From assembly GCA_009379815.1 (NCBI GenBank), contig WHSY01000042.1:325-39730 (forward strand): 39,406 nucleotides of DNA, read 5' to 3'. The translations under genes and the position numbers were made by a program. Position 1 is the first letter of the stretch; each line of letters begins with the position of its first letter. The notes under the pieces are model-generated. The model worked only from the letters and a program-made list of their open reading frames with translations. It was not told the origin of the DNA and did no database searches. Origin of the DNA: Pseudonocardiaceae bacterium (lineage in GTDB: Bacteria > Actinomycetota > Actinomycetes > Mycobacteriales > Pseudonocardiaceae). Of this stretch, positions 21,275 to 28,782 are shown piece after piece.

Positions 21275-21305
21275 GGGCGGCGTTCCTTCCGCTTCGACGT
21301 CACTC

Positions 21306-21316
21306 GGGGGGGGGGG
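21306..21316. repeat. G11 homopolymer upstream of protease paralog 1
   Basis: A run of eleven G on the plus strand (C on the coding strand), ending 32 nt before the start codon of the protease at 21274. It is in the 5' untranslated or promoter region and could change length by slippage. Confidence 0.8.
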
Positions 21317-21397
21317 CAGCCCGGACACGTCCAGTGAACCCGTCGTGACGGCGCAGCGAAAGCCCCAAATCGCGGCGACACCCCGATTTCCCGCGCG

Positions 21398-22591
21398 TCA
21401 CTGCGTCACGAGGTCCAGCCCGAGGTCGGACAGCACCTCGTTGATCGGCTGGAAGAACGTCTCCCCTCCGAGCAGGCAGCTGCCCGAGCCGCCGGAGAGG
21501 ACGCCCTGGGCCTGCGACCCGGCGACGTAGGGGCCACCGGAGTCGCCGAGCTCGGCGCAGGCGCTGGTTCGGGTCAGGCCGGAGACGATGTCACCACCGC
21601 CGTAGTTCACCGTCTGGTCCTTGGCCTCGATCGATCCGCAGCGGTAGTCGGTGGCCGACCCTGCTCTGCACACCGAGGAGCCGATCGGCGCCTCGGCGGA
21701 GCCGCTGACCGCGATCCGGCCGCCGGAGCCCGCCGAGACCCAGGGGCCCTGGTTCCACGACGAGGAGGCGACCCGGACGATGCCGTAGTCGTTGCCGGGG
21801 AACGACGTCTCCTCCACCGGCCCGATCGGCGCATGGTTGTAGCCCGTCCAGGTACCGCTCAGGTCGGTGCAGTGCCCTGCGGTGATGACGTAGCGGGCGC
21901 CGCCGGAAGTGGCGTTGAACCCGACGGAGCAGCGGCGACCGTCGGGCCCGTAGATGGCCTCGCCGCCGACCAGGTCGGCCAGCGCCCGCGGCTCGTGGGC
22001 CACCCGATCGACACGCACCCCGTCGATGCCCGCGGCGAAGGACCTGCCCGCTGCGACGTCGGTGGCGCGGACGACGACCGAGTTGCTGGCGGGGTCGACG
22101 TACCAGCCCGTCACCGAGTCCGGAACGCTGCCGGCACGTGCGTCGAGCTGCGCCTGCACCGCGTCGAGCGCGTCCGCGTCCCGTGCCACCAGCCGGGGCA
22201 CGGCACCCAGCGCCCGGATCTGCCCGAGGGTGCCCTGATCGGTCGTCGCCACGGCCAGCCGGCCGACCGATGGTTTCCACCACACACCCGCGAAGGAGTC
22301 CCCGAGAGCCTGCTGCGCGGCCTGCTGAGTCGCCGTGGCCTGTCCGACGAGCGCAGCGGTGGCCTGCTGCGCCGGCGATGCGCGGTGCGGCGCAGCCGGT
22401 GCCGCGGCGCCCGGGAGGTCCCGGACGGGCATCGCCACGACCGGCAGCGCCGTGGCGGCTGCGAGGCCTGCGGTCAGGAGCGCGACGGCCAGCGCGCGGC
22501 CGGTACCGCGTCGAGACCCGGCACCGCGTCGAGACCCGGCACCGCGTCGAGGCCCAGCACTGCGTCGAGGCCCAGCACTGCGTCGAGACAT
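21398..22591 (-). CDS. Secreted trypsin-like protease with pro-domain (streptogrisin type), paralog 2
   Basis: A 397-residue secreted protease, clearly a paralog of the gene at 20120: the pro-region (GSVPDSVTGWYVDPASNSVVV) and mature domain align along their length. The triad is His240 (ITAGHC), Asp268 (GNDYGI) and Ser351 (LGDSGGP). The signal peptide has an unusually long n-region of about 30 residues with five Arg-Arg pairs, encoded by an 18-bp tandem repeat, before the hydrophobic core ALAVALLTAGLAAATAL. A twin-arginine route is conceivable but the Tat consensus is not met. ATG 22591 follows GGAAGGA. Substrate unknown; extracellular proteolysis is likely. Confidence 0.93.
   Translation of the reverse strand: MSRRSAGPRRSAGPRRGAGSRRGAGSRRGTGRALAVALLTAGLAAATALPVVAMPVRDLPGAAAPAAPHRASPAQQATAALVGQATATQQAAQQALGDSFAGVWWKPSVGRLAVATTDQGTLGQIRALGAVPRLVARDADALDAVQAQLDARAGSVPDSVTGWYVDPASNSVVVRATDVAAGRSFAAGIDGVRVDRVAHEPRALADLVGGEAIYGPDGRRCSVGFNATSGGARYVITAGHCTDLSGTWTGYNHAPIGPVEETSFPGNDYGIVRVASSSWNQGPWVSAGSGGRIAVSGSAEAPIGSSVCRAGSATDYRCGSIEAKDQTVNYGGGDIVSGLTRTSACAELGDSGGPYVAGSQAQGVLSGGSGSCLLGGETFFQPINEVLSDLGLDLVTQ
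22506..22588. repeat. 18-bp tandem repeat in protease signal region
   Basis: Four full units and part of a fifth (units start at 22506, 22524, 22542, 22560, 22578), for example CTGCGTCGAGGCCCAGCA. On the minus strand they encode the hexapeptide pattern RRxAGS/P repeated in the n-region of the signal peptide. Confidence 0.9.
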
Positions 22592-22836
22592 GGATCGCGT
22601 CCTTCCATCCGGCGGGCGGGCGCTTCTCCTGCGCGGGGGACACTAGCTCCGCATATCATTCACCGAAAGCGGCGAATCCGTTGACGACCGGTAACGGACG
22701 TCACTCGCCGGCGCAGAAGTCGTACATTCCGTGACAGAAGTGACCACCCGCTGGTTGCGCGTGCCGACTGCACGCGATCGGAGCAGCGACACTCGGCCGG
22801 GCCGGTCCGGGCCTCACGTCTGAGGAGGTGCGTGCG

Positions 22837-23841
22837 TTGTCGGGGGACCTCGTGCTCGGGCTCGATCTCGGCGGCACGGGCTGCCGGGCGCTGCTGGCCG
22901 ACACCACGGGGCAGCGCCACGGCGAGGGGTACGCGGGACCAGCCAACCCGTGCTCCTCGCCTCCCGGCGTCGCCGCGGCGACACTCGGAGACGCCCTGGC
23001 CGGCGCGCTCGCGGGCACCGACCCAGACGCCGTCCTGGCCGGGGTGGCCGGGATCGCGGGATACGCCGCGCTGTCCGATCCCGGCACCCGGGGGCTCTTC
23101 GATCTCGCCTGGGCACGCGCCGGGTTGCGCTGCCCGATGCGGGTACGGCCGGACTGCGAGGCCGCGTTCGCCGCGGGCACTCCGGGGGCGGCGGGCGCCC
23201 TGCTCGTCGCCGGGACCGGATCGATGGCCGCGGCGATCGAGGCGCGTCGGGTCGCGACGCGCACCGGGGGGCACGGTTGGCTGTTGGGCGACGAGGGGTC
23301 GGGGTTCTGGCTAGGCCGCGAGGCGGTCCGGGCGGCGCTGGGGGCGCTGCAGCGCCGCCACCCGACCGCGGGGCTGCTCGACGACGTGCTCGACGACCTG
23401 CTGGCCGGCGCTGCCCGCGACCGCGACCCGCTGGTCACGCTCGACGCGGCCACGGCCGCCGTGTACCGGCAGGCCCCGATCCGGCTCGCCGGCTACGCAC
23501 CGCTGGTGTGCGGCGCCGCGGCGCGCGGTGACCCGGTGGCCGACGGGCTGGTCGCGCGGGCCGCCACGCTGCTCGCCGACGCCGTGCTGCCGCTGTGCCG
23601 GCCGGGGTTGCCGGTGGTGCTCGCCGGTGGGCTGCTCACCGGGGACCTCACCGGGGGCACGGTCGGCGCACGGGTCCGGCAACACCTCACAGCCGAAGGG
23701 ACGACCGACGTGGTCACCGGGCCTGACGCCGCGGCCGGAGCGGCCTGGCTCGCCATCCTGGATGCGGGCACTGCGGACCCGGTCGCCGCACACGACCGCC
23801 TGACCCGGGGACGTCCGGAGTCCACGAACGGCTGCCCGTGA
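22837..23841 (+). CDS. BadF/BadG-family sugar kinase-like ATPase (GlcNAc kinase-like)
   Basis: A 334-residue ASKHA-fold protein of the BadF/BadG/BcrA/BcrD group, whose best-known nearby members are N-acetylglucosamine kinases. The phosphate loop LGLDLGGTGCRAL is at residues 6-18, the second loop LLVAGTGSMAAA near 126, GDEGSGFWLGREAV near 151, and an adenosine motif VLAGGLL near 264. I favour TTG 22837, eight nt after GAGGAGG; the GTG at 22828 overlaps that site. It is divergent from protease paralog 2 across about 245 bp. The substrate is not given by the sequence; an amino sugar is likely. Confidence 0.85.
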   Translation: MSGDLVLGLDLGGTGCRALLADTTGQRHGEGYAGPANPCSSPPGVAAATLGDALAGALAGTDPDAVLAGVAGIAGYAALSDPGTRGLFDLAWARAGLRCPMRVRPDCEAAFAAGTPGAAGALLVAGTGSMAAAIEARRVATRTGGHGWLLGDEGSGFWLGREAVRAALGALQRRHPTAGLLDDVLDDLLAGAARDRDPLVTLDAATAAVYRQAPIRLAGYAPLVCGAAARGDPVADGLVARAATLLADAVLPLCRPGLPVVLAGGLLTGDLTGGTVGARVRQHLTAEGTTDVVTGPDAAAGAAWLAILDAGTADPVAAHDRLTRGRPESTNGCP

Positions 23842-23848
23842 GGCGACG

Positions 23849-24568
23849 TCAGGGTGGTGGGCTCGGGTGCCGCAGCCCGGGATGGCCGTCGGGTAGCGCG
23901 CGGAACAGCACCGTGCCACTGGCAGCGACGCACACCGCGACCAGCGGCCAGCTCAACGCCACCCGTGCAGCCCCCAGTGGCAGCACCGCGCCGGCGGCCC
24001 ACAGCGGCGTGAACACCGCGAGCCGGACCACGTACTGCCCCACCCATACCCAGGAGGCCAGCGCGTAGGCGCGCAGCAGTGCCGGATCACGGCGCCATGC
24101 CGTGCGTTGGCCGAGCAGGCCGCCGACGACGAGCCCGAGCAACGGCCAGCGCACCAGGATGCTCACCGCCCACACCAGGGCGCTAGCCAGGTTGGACAGC
24201 AGCTGGGTGAGGAAGAAGTCCGCGGCCCGGCCGGTGTAGAGCGCGACGAGCACCGCGGCCAGGACGCCGAGCAGCCCCAGCAGTGCGGCAACCGGGCGCC
24301 CGCCCCCGCGCCACCGCATCACGGCCACGCCGGCGCCGGCGGTCAGCGCGGCTGCCGCGCCCCATTCCAGCGACCGCCCGGAGACCAGCCAGCCGAGCAC
24401 GAACGCGACCGCGGGCAGCGTGGCGTCGAGCGCGCTGCGGCCACCGCCCAGCAGCTGGGTCAGCGACTCGGGCGGATCCGGTCGGGTGCGCGCCACATCC
24501 GCAAGGGTGCCCGATCGGACCAGCCGGTCAGCTCGCGCCACGAACGCTCGCCGTGGCCGCCGGCACAT
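23849..24568 (-). CDS. DUF3159 integral membrane protein
   Basis: A membrane protein of about 239 residues belonging to DUF3159. The family core LTQLLGGGRSALDATLPAVAFVLGWLVSG is near residues 36-65, followed by about five further membrane helices and the conserved RAADFFLTQLLSNLASALVWAVSILVRWPLLGLVVG. The start is uncertain: ATG 24568 is given, but GTG 24541 or GTG 24496 could be right. It lies downstream of the monooxygenase on the same strand, but the family is not known to belong to such pathways. It is convergent with the BadF-type gene with 7 nt between the stops. Function unknown. Confidence 0.8.
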   Translation of the reverse strand: MCRRPRRAFVARADRLVRSGTLADVARTRPDPPESLTQLLGGGRSALDATLPAVAFVLGWLVSGRSLEWGAAAALTAGAGVAVMRWRGGGRPVAALLGLLGVLAAVLVALYTGRAADFFLTQLLSNLASALVWAVSILVRWPLLGLVVGGLLGQRTAWRRDPALLRAYALASWVWVGQYVVRLAVFTPLWAAGAVLPLGAARVALSWPLVAVCVAASGTVLFRALPDGHPGLRHPSPPP

Positions 24569-24662
24569 CCCGTGCCGTGGACGGCGACGCGGCGCGGGGA
24601 GCGGCTGTCGTCCCGGATGCGCCTGCGGTCGCGCCACTCACGAAGTCAGTAGGTCCACCCGC

Positions 24663-26618
24663 TCACCCCGCGCGTCGCTGCGCCTGCGGCGCCGGGGTGA
24701 CCAGGTAGTCGTCGAGGTCGGGTGTGCGGGTCATCGCCCAGTAGTCGATCAGACGCCAGGGCGTGGTGGTGACGACCCGGCCCGCGGCGTTGCGGTAGTA
24801 GGTGGTCATGCCGGGATGGGTCCAGATCATCTGCTCGTGTGCGGCGTCGACGCGGGCGTTGTAGTCGTCGCAGACCTCGGGCCGCACCTCCAGTGCGGCG
24901 ATGTCGCGGGCGGCCATGCGGCGCAGCAGCCCGACGATGTAGTTGGCCTGGCACTCGGCGTGGAAGATGGCGCTGCCGCCGTGCCCGAGGTTGGTGTTGG
25001 GGCCGTAGAGCAGGAGCAGGTTCGGGAAGTCGGGCACGGTCATGCCCAGGTAGGCCTGCGCGTCGTCGTCGCCCCACTGCTCGCGCAGCGGCACCCCCGA
25101 CCGGCCCCGGATATCCATCGGGAACAGCATCCGGCGGGTGGAGAACCCGGTGGCCAGCACCAGCACGTCGACCTCGTGGCGTTCGCCGTCGGCCGACAGC
25201 ACCGCATTCTCTTCGATAGCTGCGACCCCGGAGGCGACCAGCTCGACGTCGTCGCGGCGGATCGTGGCGAACCAGTCGTTGTCCATCAGGATCCGCTTGC
25301 CATACGGCGGGTAGTCCGGCAGCATCGCGTCGCGCAGCTGCTCTGCCCCCTCGATCTGGGCGTCGAGGTAGTCGGTGAAGAACCGGCGGTGCTTGTCGTT
25401 GGCCGCGTTGAGCGACCGCTGCGGGTGCGGCCAGTCGGGGTCCTTGCGCAGCGTGGGGTGCAGCTTGTCCTGCATCATCCACGCGAGCCGCAGCCGGTAC
25501 CACGTCCGGTAGCCGGGCACCTGCTCCATCAGCAGCCGGGTGTGGTCACTGACCTCGCGCAGGTAGTTGGCGTTCGGCGCGACCCATTGCGGCGAGCGCT
25601 GCAACACCACCACCTCGCCGGCGTCATCGGCGATGGCCGGCACCACCTGCATCGCCGTCGCCCCGGTGCCGATCACCCCGACCCGCTTGCCGGCCAGGTC
25701 GACGGAGTGGTCCCAGCGCGCGGTGTGAAACGCCGATCCGCCGAACGTGTCGAGCCCCGGCAGTTCCGGGACCTCGGGCTGGTTGAACAGCCCCACCGCG
25801 CTGATCACGACGTCGACGACGTGGCGCTGCTCGGTGCCTTCGCCGCCGTCGCGCGCCCGGGTGCACACCTGCCAGGTGCTCGACGCCTCGTCCCATTCCG
25901 CCGAGACGACGTCGGTGCCGAACCGGATCGAAGGCAGCAGCCCGGCATCGCGGGCCACGCCCTGGACGTAGTCGAGGATCTCGGGCTGCTTGGGGTAGTA
26001 GCGCGACCACTGCGGTCGCGGCGCGAAGGAGAACGAGTACAGGTGGCTCGGGGTGTCGACACCCGCACCGGGGTAGTCGTTCTCCAGCCAGGTACCGCCG
26101 ACGGCGTCGTTGCGCTCGATGACCGAGAACGGCAACCCGAGGTGCTGCAGCGCGATGCCGATGCACACCCCGGAGATGCCCGCGCCGATCACCAGCACCC
26201 GCGGGCCGTCGCCACCGACGGGTGGGGTGGTCAGCCACGCCGGTTTCCGGAACCCGCCGTCCTCGGCCATCGCCGCCGCGTACTCCGGGGGCACCTGCTC
26301 ACCCAGCGAGATGCTCAGCGCCTCGACGATGCGGTCGTCGGGCGGCGGGCCGGGCACCGCGCGCTGCCCGTCGCGGACCTCGCCCAGCGCGGCCAGCGCC
26401 GCGTCCCGGATCTCGGCCTGCCGCTGCTCAGCCAGCCCACCGGTGTCGTTGTCGTGGAGGGCGATGGTGCGACTGGGCCGGTACGGGTCGGCCAGCCAGC
26501 GGTCGTCGCCGGTCAGGTGCGCCAGCACCAGCAGCAGCGTGGGGATGTTCGCCGACGTCAGCGCGGCGCGCAACTCCTCGTCGGTGGCAGTCGGCCTGGG
26601 GTGATCGGGCGTACTCAC
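24663..26618 (-). CDS. Type I Baeyer-Villiger monooxygenase (HAPMO-like)
   Basis: A 651-residue FAD- and NADPH-dependent monooxygenase that inserts oxygen next to a ketone to form an ester or lactone. The FAD motif GAGISG is at residues 145-150, the Baeyer-Villiger fingerprint FGGSAFHTARWD at 292-303, and the NADPH motif GTGATA at 317-322. The extra 135 residues at the N-terminus are like those of 4-hydroxyacetophenone monooxygenase. GTG 26618 overlaps the esterase stop (GTGA). The neighbours (esterase, dehydrogenase, acyl-CoA ligase) are what is needed to process its products. Gene content resembles the mymA operon of M. tuberculosis. The ketone substrate is unknown. Confidence 0.93.
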   Translation of the reverse strand: MSTPDHPRPTATDEELRAALTSANIPTLLLVLAHLTGDDRWLADPYRPSRTIALHDNDTGGLAEQRQAEIRDAALAALGEVRDGQRAVPGPPPDDRIVEALSISLGEQVPPEYAAAMAEDGGFRKPAWLTTPPVGGDGPRVLVIGAGISGVCIGIALQHLGLPFSVIERNDAVGGTWLENDYPGAGVDTPSHLYSFSFAPRPQWSRYYPKQPEILDYVQGVARDAGLLPSIRFGTDVVSAEWDEASSTWQVCTRARDGGEGTEQRHVVDVVISAVGLFNQPEVPELPGLDTFGGSAFHTARWDHSVDLAGKRVGVIGTGATAMQVVPAIADDAGEVVVLQRSPQWVAPNANYLREVSDHTRLLMEQVPGYRTWYRLRLAWMMQDKLHPTLRKDPDWPHPQRSLNAANDKHRRFFTDYLDAQIEGAEQLRDAMLPDYPPYGKRILMDNDWFATIRRDDVELVASGVAAIEENAVLSADGERHEVDVLVLATGFSTRRMLFPMDIRGRSGVPLREQWGDDDAQAYLGMTVPDFPNLLLLYGPNTNLGHGGSAIFHAECQANYIVGLLRRMAARDIAALEVRPEVCDDYNARVDAAHEQMIWTHPGMTTYYRNAAGRVVTTTPWRLIDYWAMTRTPDLDDYLVTPAPQAQRRAG

Positions 26619-27541
26619 ATGACCTCCGGATTTGCGGGCAACAGTCCGACACGGCGCCGGAACGCCGCGACCTCGGACAGCCCCTCGTCGTGGGCGGGAT
26701 GGGTGGGAAGCTGCAGATAACCGTGCGGCGCGCCCGCGGCGACATGCAACTCGTACGGCACCGACGCTCCCGCCAGCCGCGCGGCCAACGCCTCGGACTC
26801 GGCCCGCAGCGGGTCGTGTTCACCCACCGTCAGCATAGTCGGCGGGAACGCCGCGACATGGCCCTCGGGGCTCAGCCGCGGGTCACCGCGCAGCTCATCG
26901 AACTCGGCCGGGTCGAGATAGAGCTGGCTCGCGGCGTCATCGCCGCCGAGCAGGCCGGACAGCGTCGGCAACGCCCGGTGGTAGTCGTAGACGCCGTAGC
27001 ACAGCAGCGCGGCGCGGACACCCTGCCCGGCACCCGACGCCAGCACCGCAGCGGCCAGGTTCGCGCCCGCCGAGTCACCACCGACGAGCAGCCTGCCGGG
27101 GTCACCACCGAAGCCCGCGACGTGCTCGCGAGCCCAACCGACTGCGAACGCGGCATCCTCGACCGCCCCGGGGAACCGATGCTTCGGCGCCCGCCGGTAG
27201 TCGATCGAGACGACCAGCATCCCGCGCGCTGCGAGCTCGGCGGCCACCCGGCGGTGAGTCCACGGCGAGCCCATCACCCAACCACCGCCGTGGAAGTACA
27301 CCACGGACGGGAACGGCGGGTCGCCCAGCGGGACCGTGACGTCGGCGCCCAGCCGCCAGCCGCCCTGCTCGCGCAGCAGCACCCCGGGATGCACGGTCTC
27401 GACCGGCGGCGGGTCGGCGTTCGAGTACTCGTCGAAGCTGCGCAGCAGCTCCGCCGGCGAGCCACCCGCCGGCGGGTGCAGCGTCGTCTGGAACTCCAGC
27501 AGCGCAGCGGGCACCCCATGAGTGTCGGTCGGCGACTCCAT
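26615..27541 (-). CDS. Alpha/beta hydrolase, HSL-family esterase
   Basis: A 308-residue esterase of the hormone-sensitive-lipase family. The oxyanion motif HGGGW is at residues 84-88, the nucleophile Ser157 in GDSAGA, Asp242 in GEHDPL and His272 in APHGYL complete the triad. It has no signal peptide. ATG 27541 shares its A with the TGA of the upstream dehydrogenase (TGATG), and its own stop overlaps the monooxygenase start, so translation is tightly coupled. The likely role is cleavage of the ester made by the Baeyer-Villiger enzyme. The M. tuberculosis counterpart by layout would be LipR. Confidence 0.93.
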   Translation of the reverse strand: MESPTDTHGVPAALLEFQTTLHPPAGGSPAELLRSFDEYSNADPPPVETVHPGVLLREQGGWRLGADVTVPLGDPPFPSVVYFHGGGWVMGSPWTHRRVAAELAARGMLVVSIDYRRAPKHRFPGAVEDAAFAVGWAREHVAGFGGDPGRLLVGGDSAGANLAAAVLASGAGQGVRAALLCYGVYDYHRALPTLSGLLGGDDAASQLYLDPAEFDELRGDPRLSPEGHVAAFPPTMLTVGEHDPLRAESEALAARLAGASVPYELHVAAGAPHGYLQLPTHPAHDEGLSEVAAFRRRVGLLPANPEVM

Positions 27542-28758
27542 CAGTACGCGCTGTCCAGGATCGCGATCACCTCGTCCTCGCCGGTCACCGGGCGCGGGTT
27601 CGACGCCACGATGAGGTCGGCCATCGCGTCGCGGGCCAGCGCCGGGAACTCCGAGCGCTCCACTCCGACCTCGCGCAACGATGTGGGTAGCCCGAGGGAG
27701 GCGATGAAGCGGCGGACCAGCTCGCCGGCTCCCACTTCCGCTGCGACCCCGGCCGCCGTGGCGAAGATCTGCGCGATCCGGGCCTGCGCCGGGCTCGTGT
27801 GCTCGAGGTTGTAGTCGAGCACCGCCGGCAGCATCACGCACGAGGTGATGCCGTGCGGCACGCCGCAGCGGGCGCCGAGCTGGTGGCCGATGCCGTGGCT
27901 GAGGCCGAGGTTGACGTTGGTCAGCCCGAAGATCGACTCCCAGGCCGCGACCTGGCACTGGCCCGCGGCGTGCAAGTCAGCGGAGTCAGCAGTCGAGACA
28001 GGTAGATAGCGGGTGAGCCGGTGCAGCGCGTCGGCGCTCAGCGCATCGGTCACGGGCTGCGCGCTCGTCGAGCACAGCGCCTCGACGGCGTGGTCGACCG
28101 CGCGCAGCCCGGTCGAGGCCCACAGGTCCCGCGGGGTGTGCACCGCCAGCTCGGGGTCGAGGACCACCATCCGGGGCACCAGGCTCGGCGTGATGTAGAG
28201 GTCCTTGACCAACCGCTGGGTGTCGGTGATGCCGATGATGCTGGTGAACTCGCCGGCCGACAGGGTCGTGCTCACCGCGATGTGCGGCAGCTGCGGCGCG
28301 GTCGTGGTCGGGATCTCGACGGTGGCCGGATACTCGAACACCACCCGCCAGGCCAGCAGCTCCTCGCGGGTGCGCACACCCTCGGCCACGCACAGGCTCA
28401 CCGCCTTACCCAGATCGACCACGCTGCCGCCACCCACGCTGAGCACCCCGTCGGCCCCGGCAGCGCGGGCGGCTTCGGCCGCGGCCAGCACCACGTCGTC
28501 GGGCACGTGCGGGCGCCCACCGGTGAACACCCCGGCGACTCGGCCACCCGTGGCCGCATCGAACACCGCGCGCATGTCGAGCCGGCGCGCCAGGCTCGGC
28601 GAGGCGATCAGCAGCAGCCGGGACATCCCCAGCCGCTCACACTCCGCCGCGAGCCCGCCCGCCGCGCCCGGGCCGAAGACCACGCTCTCCAGCGGGATCA
28701 CATCGAACCGGCCGGCAAGCGGCGCCGGCCCGGCGGTGGTCGGTGCGGTCGTGGTCAC
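27541..28758 (-). CDS. Fe-type (group III) alcohol dehydrogenase
   Basis: A 405-residue NAD(P)-dependent dehydrogenase of the iron-containing family, which also includes maleylacetate reductases. The coenzyme motif GGGS is at residues 109-112. Metal ligands His223, His288 and His302 are present with the usual spacing, but the first ligand, normally Asp in GLDAxxHAxE, is Arg219; Asp222 lies next to His223. So metal use is uncertain. It starts at GTG 28758 after GGGGAG. In the operon it would oxidise the alcohol released by the esterase. A 24-nt gap separates it from the ligase upstream. Confidence 0.88.
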   Translation of the reverse strand: MTTTAPTTAGPAPLAGRFDVIPLESVVFGPGAAGGLAAECERLGMSRLLLIASPSLARRLDMRAVFDAATGGRVAGVFTGGRPHVPDDVVLAAAEAARAAGADGVLSVGGGSVVDLGKAVSLCVAEGVRTREELLAWRVVFEYPATVEIPTTTAPQLPHIAVSTTLSAGEFTSIIGITDTQRLVKDLYITPSLVPRMVVLDPELAVHTPRDLWASTGLRAVDHAVEALCSTSAQPVTDALSADALHRLTRYLPVSTADSADLHAAGQCQVAAWESIFGLTNVNLGLSHGIGHQLGARCGVPHGITSCVMLPAVLDYNLEHTSPAQARIAQIFATAAGVAAEVGAGELVRRFIASLGLPTSLREVGVERSEFPALARDAMADLIVASNPRPVTGEDEVIAILDSAY

Positions 28759-28782
28759 TGGCTCCCCATCTCGTTGTGCGCG

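Noticed and set aside
24420-26720. Plus-strand open frame of 766 codons
   Set aside because: It runs antisense through the Baeyer-Villiger monooxygenase, which has clear family motifs; the frame has none.
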